Source: a virus
DNA length: 45,865 nucleotides
Strand: one strand, 5' to 3'
Virus record (IMG/VR): IMGVR_UViG_3300021365_000031
Coordinates: 1-45,865 of that record
The notes beneath the pieces were generated by a model. That model saw only the letters and a program-made list of their open reading frames with translations. It had not been told where the DNA came from and did no database searches. Shown piece after piece: positions 33,666 to 40,869 of this stretch. Both the position numbers and the translations under genes were made by a program. Each line of letters begins with the position of its first letter. The first letter of the stretch is position 1.

Positions 33666-34010
33666 ATGGATCGCCCATTATGCACCGCATGTAACAGGAA
33701 ATTTGCCGCTGTCAATTACAGAAAAGGCAATCGAACACACTATCGCAAACGTTGCGACAGTTGTGAACGAAAAAATAGAAAGATGCGAGCACCAAAACCA
33801 AGATGGCAACAGAGCGGATTTAAGAAAAAACTAGAATGCGACAGGTGTAGTTTTAGAGCAATAAGTGGCGCACAAATATTGGTATATCATTTAGACGGAA
33901 ATCTCAATAACAGCAACCTTGCCAATTTGAGAAATGTATGTTTGAACTGTACTGTGGAGATTACCAAATTGGATTTACCGTGGCAGGTTGGCGATCTCAG
34001 CGAGGACTAG
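33666..34010 (+). CDS. HNH-like zinc-motif protein
   Basis: A 114-aa protein with three zinc-type pairs: LCTACN, CDSCER and CDRCSF, then YHLDGNLNNSNLANLRNVCLNC, which fits an HNH-type fold (His, Asn, final CxxC). I recall similar proteins in cyanophages. It could be a DNA nuclease or a zinc-bound DNA-binding protein. There is no split gene or intron sequence around it, so a homing role is not indicated. It is convergent with gp1 (36-nt overlap). Confidence 0.75.
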   Translation: MDRPLCTACNRKFAAVNYRKGNRTHYRKRCDSCERKNRKMRAPKPRWQQSGFKKKLECDRCSFRAISGAQILVYHLDGNLNNSNLANLRNVCLNCTVEITKLDLPWQVGDLSED

Positions 34011-34598
34011 TTTTTCAAGATCTGCAATAGTGCCTTCGTTGTAAAACGTAGCAGAAAACTTGTTGTTCATGTCAATCCATTTGTATTCACTTGGATGCAC
34101 ATCATACTCTTCCATTAGGTTACTGCCAGTTGTATTGTCTAACATAGCACAGCCATACCACTCAGGAATGTCGCCTCGTTGTACACGCCAAATCTCTCCG
34201 CCTAGTTCACGGATCATGTTTTGCTCATTCCTAAAGCGCACATCGGGTATTACATAGTTTCCTGGATTGTCCAGTATGGTCTTTTTAAGGAGGCTTACCC
34301 AGACTCCGTCAGCAAAGCCATTACGCATGCAATCAGTGCCAAATAACTGAAGAACCAAACGAGGAGTGATTTCCATTTTCGTTTCATCAGTCCAAAAGTC
34401 GTCTCTTTGTTCTCGCCACTGTCTTGACTCATCTGTGTCTCCTTCTAGCAGTGCTCTATCCCAACCAAAGATTGTGCTTACGCCATCTTTTAGTTTGTCA
34501 GCGAAACTTACTTTTTTGTATCCCTGGTCAACCAACACGTCAGCAACAGTTCCTTTGCCGCTACTGATAAGACCGCAAATTCCTATAATCATAAGCAT
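33975..34598 (-). CDS. 1: Deoxynucleoside monophosphate kinase gp1
   Basis: A 207-aa protein. IIGICGLISSGKGTVADVL is the P-loop, VLQLFGTDCMRNGFADGVWV and NYVIPDVRFRNEQNMIRELG match T4 gp1 and its phage relatives. It phosphorylates dNMPs to dNDPs for phage DNA synthesis. It overlaps the upstream 236-aa gene by 10 nt, so expression is coupled to the DexA-methyltransferase unit. Length is slightly below T4 gp1 (241 aa). Confidence 0.92.
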   Translation of the reverse strand: MLMIIGICGLISSGKGTVADVLVDQGYKKVSFADKLKDGVSTIFGWDRALLEGDTDESRQWREQRDDFWTDETKMEITPRLVLQLFGTDCMRNGFADGVWVSLLKKTILDNPGNYVIPDVRFRNEQNMIRELGGEIWRVQRGDIPEWYGCAMLDNTTGSNLMEEYDVHPSEYKWIDMNNKFSATFYNEGTIADLEKLVLAEIANLPR

Positions 34599-35299
34599 TT
34601 CCTTATTTCATTATAGGGAACTTTTTGTTTTACTAGATCACAAATTGTTTCAATTTTGAGATTGCTTTTGTCCAGTATGTATTGATTTTTTTCTATCCAT
34701 TGGTCACGAATGTCATAATCGTACGCATAACCTAGTATATCACGGTATTCCAGCCCTATCCATTTGTCTAGTATGATTTTATTTGCGGATTTAAGTTGTT
34801 TGTTATTGTGCTTGTAGTGAGCTGATGCAATCAGGTATATCATGTAATTGTCGGCTTCCGCTTTATCTTTGTGTTCTAGTATTTTATAAATGTTGTCTGT
34901 GGCCCTGAAAAATTTTGAGGACCATTCGTAATTCTTGTAAAAATTTGCACTGGTTGTAAAACTCAATAGATTGTTTGTGCTAACAATATCAACCATGTGG
35001 TCGCTATATTTGTCTAGGAACGGCAGATAGTAATGAGTTTTTACAACGTGATCTTTATTGTCTGTGATTGTTTTTTCAATGTTCTCTTCTAGTAACGCAA
35101 GGTCTTTAGGATTTGATACTCTGTGTGACTGTGTTAAATCAAACAGGGCGTGTGCGTTGCCATGCTTTACAATTGACCGACCAGCGTCATCTATTTTTGT
35201 AGGATTGATATTACTCAGTAGATCAGGATTACTGGACAGTATTGAAGAAAGTATTGTATCGCCGCCGTAGCCGCCTTGCCAGCGAAGCATTTTAAGCAT
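34589..35299 (-). CDS. Unknown protein with sulfotransferase-like P-loop
   Basis: A 236-aa protein. The start LRWQGGYGGDTILSSILSSN resembles a Gly-rich nucleotide-binding loop followed by a helix, and DHVVKTHYYLPFLD recalls the KTH element of sulfotransferases; both are weak matches. The rest is helical and Tyr/Lys/Asn-rich with no motif. It overlaps genes on both sides (8 and 10 nt) in a unit running DexA, methyltransferase, this, gp1. Function unknown. Confidence 0.65.
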   Translation of the reverse strand: MLKMLRWQGGYGGDTILSSILSSNPDLLSNINPTKIDDAGRSIVKHGNAHALFDLTQSHRVSNPKDLALLEENIEKTITDNKDHVVKTHYYLPFLDKYSDHMVDIVSTNNLLSFTTSANFYKNYEWSSKFFRATDNIYKILEHKDKAEADNYMIYLIASAHYKHNNKQLKSANKIILDKWIGLEYRDILGYAYDYDIRDQWIEKNQYILDKSNLKIETICDLVKQKVPYNEIRKCL

Positions 35300-35891
35300 T
35301 TAATTTCAGTTCCACAGTTCTGTGTTTTTTGCTGTGTACAATTACATCAACAATTTGATAATCTGTGCCAATGCTGTTAACAGTGTCTTGACCTGTACGC
35401 AAATCAAAAATTAATCTTGTGTTTTTATTGCTGTGCTTGCGAATAAAGTCAGTGTAAGTGCTCATTGGATAGTGTGCTCCACAGCTTTTGAAACTGAAAA
35501 TTAAATCAAATACCCAATCGTCAAGAGTGTTACAGTTCTCAGGAGTGAAGTGTGTGCGTGTTAGGCCAAGTCTATCCCATTCTGCGTTGAGCTGTTGCTT
35601 GCTGTGATAGTAAGCAAAATTATCAGCCCGGTCAAACTTGGTGTCCCGCGATTGTAGGTCCTGATTGTCTTCACTAATACCTTCAATGAGGTAAACATCA
35701 GTGTTGTACGCTTGTTGAAACCATAAACTATCGTATGCTTGTCCGCAACCAATTTCGCAACTGTTATGGATAGAACAATTGAGATACTGATTAACTGCAT
35801 CCCATTGTAATTTTTTACTGTCGATATAGTCTTGGTCATCCCAGATTTCCATCCAGGTATTACCGTTACTGACTATTGGTATTTGTGTCAT
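35292..35891 (-). CDS. Methyltransferase-like protein
   Basis: A 199-aa protein starting in an ATGA overlap with dexA. SCEIGCGQAYDSLWF (about 44-58) is a SAM-binding motif I variant, VYLIEGIS provides the acidic residue after strand 2, and FDLIFSFKSCGAHYP matches the post-motif strand. It is a class I SAM methyltransferase by pattern; nearby genes do not reveal whether the target is a glycan, nucleic acid or protein. Confidence 0.7.
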   Translation of the reverse strand: MTQIPIVSNGNTWMEIWDDQDYIDSKKLQWDAVNQYLNCSIHNSCEIGCGQAYDSLWFQQAYNTDVYLIEGISEDNQDLQSRDTKFDRADNFAYYHSKQQLNAEWDRLGLTRTHFTPENCNTLDDWVFDLIFSFKSCGAHYPMSTYTDFIRKHSNKNTRLIFDLRTGQDTVNSIGTDYQIVDVIVHSKKHRTVELKLNA

Positions 35892-36412
35892 CGTAATTCT
35901 GTAACTCCAAGATGTTGCAACGTCTGTTGTAGTAGATCAATCTGTCGTTTGCAATCTTCTAGTGCATGATGACTGGCCTTGGGCTTAGGCAAGTCTGGAT
36001 ACAAACTATATACCGTTCTTGCATCACGCACACGCCAAAACTGCCACGGAACCGGAATGCCTTCTTGCTTGTAGGCATTTTCAAGTATAACCATATCAAA
36101 TGTTGTGCCGTTGGCCCAGATAAGATTGCAGTGAAAACACAGTTTGCCCAGTTCTTCCAGTGCTTGTTTAAGAGTAATACGACCTTCCTCCCCAAACGCT
36201 TCAGCTTGTGCTTCAGCAGGTTGTCCGGCCCACCACTCAATAGTAGAATCATCAACATCTCGATTGGGTTGACTGTTGATGTCAACACGGGCATAGTAGT
36301 CTTGTGAGAGGTACCCAGAGCCAGTTGGATCAAAAGTCTGAGCGGCGATGGTGAGAATACAAGCATTGGGCGTTGTACTCACTGTTTCCAAGTCAATCAT
36401 AATATCTGTCAT
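35888..36412 (-). CDS. dexA: DexA-type 3'-5' exonuclease
   Basis: A 174-aa DEDDh exonuclease. Asp7 and Glu9 (IMIDLET) form motif I, Asp106 (NGTTFDMVIL) motif II, and HHALEDCKRQ (His148/149, Asp153) motif III. Related to T4 DexA, which degrades DNA 3'-5' with preference for single strands. T4 DexA is longer (227 aa). A sigma70-type promoter lies 6 nt before the ATG, predicting a leaderless early transcript that continues through the methyltransferase to gp1. Confidence 0.88.
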   Translation of the reverse strand: MTDIMIDLETVSTTPNACILTIAAQTFDPTGSGYLSQDYYARVDINSQPNRDVDDSTIEWWAGQPAEAQAEAFGEEGRITLKQALEELGKLCFHCNLIWANGTTFDMVILENAYKQEGIPVPWQFWRVRDARTVYSLYPDLPKPKASHHALEDCKRQIDLLQQTLQHLGVTELR

Positions 36413-36418
36413 GCTCTT

Positions 36419-36446
36419 AGTTTAACACAACAACAATCAATGTCAA
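36419..36446 (-). promoter_or_regulatory. Sigma70-type promoter abutting dexA start
   Basis: Minus strand: TTGACA (36441-36446), 16 nt, TAAACT (36419-36424), then AAGAGC and the ATG. Normal start choice about 7 nt after the -10 box would be the A of the ATG. Confidence 0.7.
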
Positions 36447-37267
36447 CCTTTATTTGATTCTTTGTACAGCCAGTCAGCATACTGTTTGTTAATAGCAAAG
36501 CTGTTGTGGTGACCATCACGATTCACATAACAACTGTGAGATATGAATTGCCCAAATTGCTCAGTGAACATATCACTATGTGGATCTGCTCCGTTTTGAA
36601 AATCTTCCAAGGTAGGCCAATCAGGACCTTTTAGATTGTTGTAGTCTTGCTTGACAATGTGCTTTCTATCTATGTGTTGGTAGTCAGCAAAGTACATCTT
36701 GGTATCGAAAAAGTAAACGTTTTGATCATGTAAAAATATTCTTTCACTTTCAGTCCAGTTCCACATTGGTAATGCACATTCAATTGCATTGTTCAGTCGA
36801 TGTTGTAAGAAGTAAGAGAAATTTTCTTCGTCGCCATCTACATGTTGTGTAAACACACCGTCCTTTAGCCTGCGATGTAGGTAAGAATACATAACAAAGG
36901 TATTTTGTACATCAAATAATTCGCAAGCCCGACTATGTACCAAATGCAGTGTATCATTGCCAGCACCATCCATCCCTAAGTTTAGAGTTGGGATTGAAAA
37001 ATGCTCTGCTAACTGACTACACCAACTGTGTTCAACTGGCCCACCAAGGTTCACGGTAAAACTATCACCTACACAAATATTAACAGGCTGATCACGGTAC
37101 TGTTCGTACTCAGGTCCTCTAAAACCCCAACTGTTAAATTGATAATCAAAATCTTGAATTGGATAATCGTAGAAATCACGGCCATGATGTCGTGGGTTAT
37201 CCATACCGCTATACTGATTTACATAATTGGATTTGCGGGTGTAGTACTCTAAATCATTTATCAGCAT
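36443..37267 (-). CDS. SGNH/GDSL-hydrolase-like protein
   Basis: A 274-aa protein. PVNICVGDSFTVNLG gives the GDS block with nucleophile Ser69, LNLGMDGAGND the Gly/Asn block, and NRDGHHNSFA the C-terminal Asp-x-x-His pair. This order fits the SGNH hydrolase superfamily, which often removes acetyl groups from sugars. AAAGG precedes the ATG. It is last in a run with the gp13-like and basic proteins. Possible roles are glycan deacetylation on the host surface or in the virion. Confidence 0.75.
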   Translation of the reverse strand: MLINDLEYYTRKSNYVNQYSGMDNPRHHGRDFYDYPIQDFDYQFNSWGFRGPEYEQYRDQPVNICVGDSFTVNLGGPVEHSWCSQLAEHFSIPTLNLGMDGAGNDTLHLVHSRACELFDVQNTFVMYSYLHRRLKDGVFTQHVDGDEENFSYFLQHRLNNAIECALPMWNWTESERIFLHDQNVYFFDTKMYFADYQHIDRKHIVKQDYNNLKGPDWPTLEDFQNGADPHSDMFTEQFGQFISHSCYVNRDGHHNSFAINKQYADWLYKESNKG

Positions 37268-37288
37268 ATGATGCCTTTGAGTTAGTGG

Positions 37289-37666
37289 TTACTTTCGGGT
37301 CTTGACAGTTTTCCTTGGCTTAACTGTGCCTTTGAGACTGCTCTTTGGTTGCTTGTAGGCTTTCTTGACTTTGCCGCCACTGGTCACTGATGCTTTGCGC
37401 ATCTTGTTAAGCATGCCCAACAACTTGCTTGCTGGATTTACTCTTTTGGTCTTGGCTGATTTGCGAGCTGCTTGCTTGGCTTTGGTTTTGCGAGTCACTT
37501 TCATTTGCGCTCGCTTCTTTTGATCGATTGGCTTGTCGCAGTCCTTAGCATTGCCAACAACACGGCCGCTTCTTGCGCCAGTGGTGCAACGCCATTTTGT
37601 TTTTAGTTTGTTGCCTGCTCGACTAAACACCATTTCATGTTCAGTGATAAACTCTTCTGCTCGCAT
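37289..37666 (-). CDS. Highly basic probable internal head protein
   Basis: A 125-aa protein from the ATG in TAATG (MRAEEFITEH); an in-frame ATG 15 nt earlier lies inside the upstream gene. MRAEEFITE resembles a T4 capsid-targeting leader ending in Ile-x-Glu. The rest is exceptionally rich in Lys and Arg (KVTRKTKAKQAARKSAKTKR and a similar tail), with two cysteines in a WRCTTGARSGR...DCDKP module. It probably condenses packaged DNA or is injected, as T4 internal proteins do; this is inferred. Confidence 0.75.
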   Translation of the reverse strand: MRAEEFITEHEMVFSRAGNKLKTKWRCTTGARSGRVVGNAKDCDKPIDQKKRAQMKVTRKTKAKQAARKSAKTKRVNPASKLLGMLNKMRKASVTSGGKVKKAYKQPKSSLKGTVKPRKTVKTRK

Positions 37667-38439
37667 TAGCCAATCACCCAAGTAAGTGGCTGGCTTCCAT
37701 CTACATAGTTTTTCAGCTCTTCAATTTTAGCATCCATAATAGCGTTGCCTTCTGCTTTCATTTGCGCACCGTTCAGTGCAGTGCCGCCTTGTGGACCTGC
37801 AATAGTGGCAAATTTTTCACGAGCTTCACCAATAATCAGTTTACAGTTGCCGACCATGTAGTCTTTCATCCACTGTGATGTTGAAAAATCACTGAGCAGT
37901 TGTGCTTCTGGACGAAGATTGTAGCACCAAAGTAACACAATCTCACCTGATCCTTTGATGTCGCGCATCAGTGTAAGCTGTTTGCTTGCAGTGTTGTAAT
38001 TGTAGTTTAGGAATCCACCAAACATTTTTGCAGTTAGTTCAACATACTGTGAATAAAAATCATATGTTGCGAGGCCACCCATTTGGTTGCCGTTTAACAA
38101 GTATGTGTTGAGTGCGGCTGCGCTAAATGGTTCAAAGGCACTGCCTTCTCCGCCATTGTCCCATCCGATGGTGCGTCTAAATACCTGACGCACAGTTTGT
38201 ATTTCGTTGGGCAGTGTATAAACATTCACACCATCTTGCAATTTTAGAAAAGTATAACTTTCTTCAAATGCATTTTCTGCTCTTTGGCGATATGTGCCTA
38301 AAGCTCGTTGATATGCACCTTCGTAATGATCTGCATCCAATTCCAAGTCAATGATGCCCTCGCCAAGTTGTAACTTTACAAAATCGATAGCTTCTTGTTT
38401 GAGTGTTTCTAGGGTTTGATCAAGTGTTTCTGTTGCCAT
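37666..38439 (-). CDS. Neck protein, gp13-like
   Basis: A 257-aa protein. VYTLPNEIQTVRQVFRR, SAFEPFSAAALNTYLLN and AKMFGGFLNYNYNT match the pattern I recall for neck proteins of marine T4-like phages, usually labelled gp13. It would join the head portal to the tail. Slightly shorter than T4 gp13 (309 aa). Late promoter at 38458-38466 and AAGGA ribosome site in a small hairpin loop. The gp14-like gene lies on the opposite strand at 40870. Confidence 0.7.
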   Translation of the reverse strand: MATETLDQTLETLKQEAIDFVKLQLGEGIIDLELDADHYEGAYQRALGTYRQRAENAFEESYTFLKLQDGVNVYTLPNEIQTVRQVFRRTIGWDNGGEGSAFEPFSAAALNTYLLNGNQMGGLATYDFYSQYVELTAKMFGGFLNYNYNTASKQLTLMRDIKGSGEIVLLWCYNLRPEAQLLSDFSTSQWMKDYMVGNCKLIIGEAREKFATIAGPQGGTALNGAQMKAEGNAIMDAKIEELKNYVDGSQPLTWVIG

Positions 38440-38443
38440 TTAT

Positions 38444-38466
38444 ACTGTCCTTATACAGTATTTAGC
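38444..38466 (-). promoter_or_regulatory. Late promoter with overlapping inverted repeat
   Basis: GCTAAATAC (38458-38466, minus strand) is followed by ACTGT-ATAAGG-ACAGT (38444-38459), an inverted repeat holding the ribosome site in its loop. The first arm overlaps the promoter and would mostly be absent from promoter-initiated RNA. Confidence 0.6.
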
Positions 38467-38470
38467 ATGA

Positions 38471-39730
38471 TCACCAAGCCTTGAGCAATACCACATGTTC
38501 GTTCCCACGCCCGTTATACTTAACTTCGGTGGCTTTGATGTCTGCAAAGAACTTTCTATTGGCTTGCTTTCCACTGGCCATCAGTGCTTTCAGTTGCTCT
38601 GCTGGCTTGCGCAGTGTTTTCATAACGCTTTTGTTAGGATCAAAGCCAATCACACTGTTGCTTTTGACATTGTAAGCCTTGAGCATTTCATCAGCAATCA
38701 CATAGATCAGTTTGCGTGTCTTTGTATTATAAAGCCAAGCCTCACTGCCTTCAACTAGCTTTTCAGGTGATACACTGGTAAGTCCTAACTCTGCAAACTC
38801 TTTGAGATATTTAAACTTGCGAACCAACTGTGCTGGTGTCTTTGTTTTAACTGCACGTGGCTTGCGCTCTACTTTCTTAACTTGTACATAACTAGCACAA
38901 TCAGCAACTGCACGTTCAAGAAACTTTTGTAATGCACGAATTTGCAATTTGCCAAGATGTGCATACGCTTCGGCAAGTTGCGAAACCATGTCTTGTTCAT
39001 GCTCGGTCATTTTAGCAAGTTCTTTCTTGCTAGGTGAATTCATCAATTCAGTGATTTCGCTAAGATGATTCTTGAATGGCGTTGCAATTAAGTCAACTGT
39101 CTGCGGAGGACATCCTTCGTTGCGCAGTGTATTCATAATTGAAAACTTATCCGGATCCTTGTACCCACCGTTAACAAACTGGTCCATGACTTCGTCGCAC
39201 ATACCGCCAATCCACATGGTTTTGTCACGCATGTTTTCTTGGATTGTTCTGCGCACCGCTTCTGGCTTGTCATTGTCTACTGCTAGTACAACATCTGGTT
39301 CAGTTTTAGCAATAGCTTCAGCAATCTTGCGGCGTATCATATCACTTACAGGAAAGACTTCGCCACTTGTACCTTCAAGTGTTTGCCAGTATGCATTGTG
39401 ATCAGGATGTAAATCAGGCATGCCATTGCGCAAACAACGTGCATGAATACCAGCATAGATCATACCTGAATGCCCGTGCTTCTTAACCAGTGCAATATCA
39501 CCTTTGCTGTACTGTTCGTCTTTCATCCAGGCAAGAAGATCTGGCATAAGTTCGATGGCTTTTTTATCTCCGTAATAAAAGTCAATACATTTGCGCCTGT
39601 AAACATGATAGGCTTGACCACTCATCTTCAACGCATCAGCCCAACTAGGATCTGTGTTAGTGCGCTTGCGCCGTACTGCTGGTGCTTTTTTGCGGGCTAT
39701 CTTTTTACCACGAAGTGCTGTTAGTGCCAT
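38471..39730 (-). CDS. Conserved-type phage protein, unknown, early
   Basis: A 419-aa protein. The first 25 residues are strongly basic (RGKKIARKKAPAVRRKR), suggesting nucleic-acid or phosphate contact. The remainder is helical with a Lys-rich linker (about 270-300) and a C-terminal alpha/beta domain (YNTKTRKLIYVIADEML). I recall similar proteins of unknown function in cyanophages. It has a near-consensus sigma70 promoter and the AGTTAGAAAATTAGGAG leader, so it is expressed early, unlike the late gp13-like gene downstream. Confidence 0.75.
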   Translation of the reverse strand: MALTALRGKKIARKKAPAVRRKRTNTDPSWADALKMSGQAYHVYRRKCIDFYYGDKKAIELMPDLLAWMKDEQYSKGDIALVKKHGHSGMIYAGIHARCLRNGMPDLHPDHNAYWQTLEGTSGEVFPVSDMIRRKIAEAIAKTEPDVVLAVDNDKPEAVRRTIQENMRDKTMWIGGMCDEVMDQFVNGGYKDPDKFSIMNTLRNEGCPPQTVDLIATPFKNHLSEITELMNSPSKKELAKMTEHEQDMVSQLAEAYAHLGKLQIRALQKFLERAVADCASYVQVKKVERKPRAVKTKTPAQLVRKFKYLKEFAELGLTSVSPEKLVEGSEAWLYNTKTRKLIYVIADEMLKAYNVKSNSVIGFDPNKSVMKTLRKPAEQLKALMASGKQANRKFFADIKATEVKYNGRGNEHVVLLKAW

Positions 39731-39761
39731 TTGTTGCTCCTAATTTTCTAACTTATATACC

Positions 39762-39789
39762 ATTATAACACATCTACAGTGTATGTCAA
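39762..39789 (-). promoter_or_regulatory. Early sigma70 promoter
   Basis: Minus strand: TTGACA (39784-39789), 16 nt, TATAAT (39762-39767). The leader AAGTTAGAAAATTAGGAG resembles those of the other early genes, but the palindrome over the start region is absent; an ACTGTA half-site lies in the spacer. Confidence 0.8.
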
Positions 39790-39822
39790 CCAAATAATAT
39801 TTTCTCAAACACAATAAAAAGG

Positions 39823-39861
39823 TTGACCTTTTGATTATATATGCTATACTGTATGTACAGT
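39823..39861 (+). promoter_or_regulatory. Early promoter with palindromic operator-like site
   Basis: TTGACC (39823-39828), 16 nt, TATACT (39845-39850), with the perfect inverted repeat ACTGTA-TG-TACAGT (39848-39861) and leader CAGTTAGAAAAGAGGAG. Identical in arrangement to 419-457 on the other strand; it drives the four small genes at 39881-40841. Confidence 0.85.
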
Positions 39862-39880
39862 TAGAAAAGAGGAGTTGAAT

Positions 39881-40219
39881 ATGTCTTACTTAGGAAATCC
39901 AACAATGAGTCCTGAACTGGGCGAGTTTATCATGGCACGGCGTGCTGAAGCAGAAGAATTCAGCAAACAGCCCGGTTGCTATATGGGTATGATGCCTCAT
40001 CCAGATGAGTTTGTGTATTGGAACAGTCGTGTTCCTTCAGGTACACTTGCTGAATTCAAGCGTATTGAGCTTGAAGAAAGTGTTTACTACGCTGTAGCAG
40101 ATGCATACAGCAAGAGCTATGCTCGTAATTTGCGTCTCAGTGTTTGGACCGATGAAGAACTTGAGGCAGAGTTAGACGCCGCTTGCGCAATGATTGACAT
40201 GCAAGAGGAGGCAGCATAA
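39881..40219 (+). CDS. Small early protein, unknown
   Basis: A 112-aa protein from the ATG (GAGGAG 6 nt upstream); a TTG two codons earlier falls too close to the ribosome site. Mixed composition with MARRAEAEEF, several Met/Tyr residues (CYMGMMPHPDEFVYW) and an acidic helical C terminus. No recognised domain, no membrane segment. First gene of an early operon with very tight spacing (TAATG to the next). Small early proteins of T4-like phages often modify host functions, which is only a guess here. Confidence 0.75.
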   Translation: MSYLGNPTMSPELGEFIMARRAEAEEFSKQPGCYMGMMPHPDEFVYWNSRVPSGTLAEFKRIELEESVYYAVADAYSKSYARNLRLSVWTDEELEAELDAACAMIDMQEEAA

Positions 40220-40389
40220 TGTTAGTAGCAATAACAGCGTGTTGGTTATTTTTTGTTGGGTCTGTTGGCTTGTTTGTGCTTGGGTATGACCCCACACAGA
40301 GCTTTTTAGTAGCAGGTACTGTAATTGGCTTATTTGGATTTGCAGTATTGTGCTTCGAATTTGTGAGGACTTTGTTCAATGGTAGATAG
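40219..40389 (+). CDS. Small membrane protein, 56 aa
   Basis: An open frame starting at the ATG of TAATG, encoding two hydrophobic helices (about 3-23 and 29-50) joined by YDPTQS, ending FNGR. The GAGGAGG just upstream is a strong ribosome site. It is probably an inner-membrane protein. Holin or superinfection-exclusion roles are conceivable from size and topology, but early-type expression argues against a holin. No family recognised. Confidence 0.7.
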   Translation: MLVAITACWLFFVGSVGLFVLGYDPTQSFLVAGTVIGLFGFAVLCFEFVRTLFNGR

Positions 40390-40555
40390 TAAAACAATTC
40401 AGTTATATGAACAGCGCATTGCACGTTGCTTTGGTATGGCAGAAAAATTTACCCCGGACACCTGGGGGCATGAGTTTTGGACACGCACTGCAATGGTCTT
40501 GCTACATAAATTAAATCTCATGCTTTGCGATAGCGAGGATAAAGTTCATGGATAA
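40379..40555 (+). CDS. Small protein, 58 aa
   Basis: An open frame starting MVDSKTIQLYEQRIARC, overlapping the end of the membrane-protein gene by 11 nt and the start of the next gene by 8 nt. GAGG lies upstream of the ATG. Helical, mildly basic N terminus and an acidic end. No domain recognised. Continuity of overlaps supports that it is translated. Confidence 0.6.
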   Translation: MVDSKTIQLYEQRIARCFGMAEKFTPDTWGHEFWTRTAMVLLHKLNLMLCDSEDKVHG

Positions 40556-40841
40556 TGAAACTATGCTAGGACTCAGTTTCGAGCCATTCCTTGATGGAGT
40601 ACAACTTGTGCTAGACTTTGGCCAATACGAGTTGAGTATTGTGCAACACAGCAGAAGCTATGGCGGCACAAAAGGACTCTATGAAGTGTGCGTATTTGAA
40701 GGCAACAACCTAGTTGAGCTACCGGGTATTACCCTGCCGGGAGATACGATTAAGGGTTATTTAAAACTCAGTGAAGTAGTAGGTATTGTTAAAAAGATGC
40801 ACACAATCACCAAAGTAGAACCCAAGAAGGTATCAGCATAA
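40548..40841 (+). CDS. Small early protein, unknown
   Basis: A 97-aa protein with strand patterns (GVQLVLDFGQYELSIVQ, LYEVCVFEGNNLVEL) suggesting a beta-rich domain followed by a helix (LKLSEVVGIVKKMH) and a basic tail. GCGAGGA precedes the ATG. Last gene of the early operon, directly before a late promoter. No family recognised. Confidence 0.7.
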   Translation: MDNETMLGLSFEPFLDGVQLVLDFGQYELSIVQHSRSYGGTKGLYEVCVFEGNNLVELPGITLPGDTIKGYLKLSEVVGIVKKMHTITKVEPKKVSA

Positions 40842-40843
40842 GC

Positions 40844-40852
40844 GATAAATAC
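40844..40852 (+). promoter_or_regulatory. Late promoter for the gp14 unit
   Basis: GATAAATAC just after the stop of the early operon; a short leader carries GAGGA about 8 nt before the ATG at 40870. Confidence 0.75.
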
Positions 40853-40869
40853 ATGCAGAGGAATACTGT

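Noticed and set aside
33666-34010. HNH-like gene as a homing endonuclease or intron marker
   Set aside because: No interrupted gene or intron-like sequence surrounds it, and it has its own late promoter.
35959-36366. 135-aa minus-strand frame overlapping dexA
   Set aside because: The dexA frame has complete DEDDh motifs and a promoter; this alternative frame has none.
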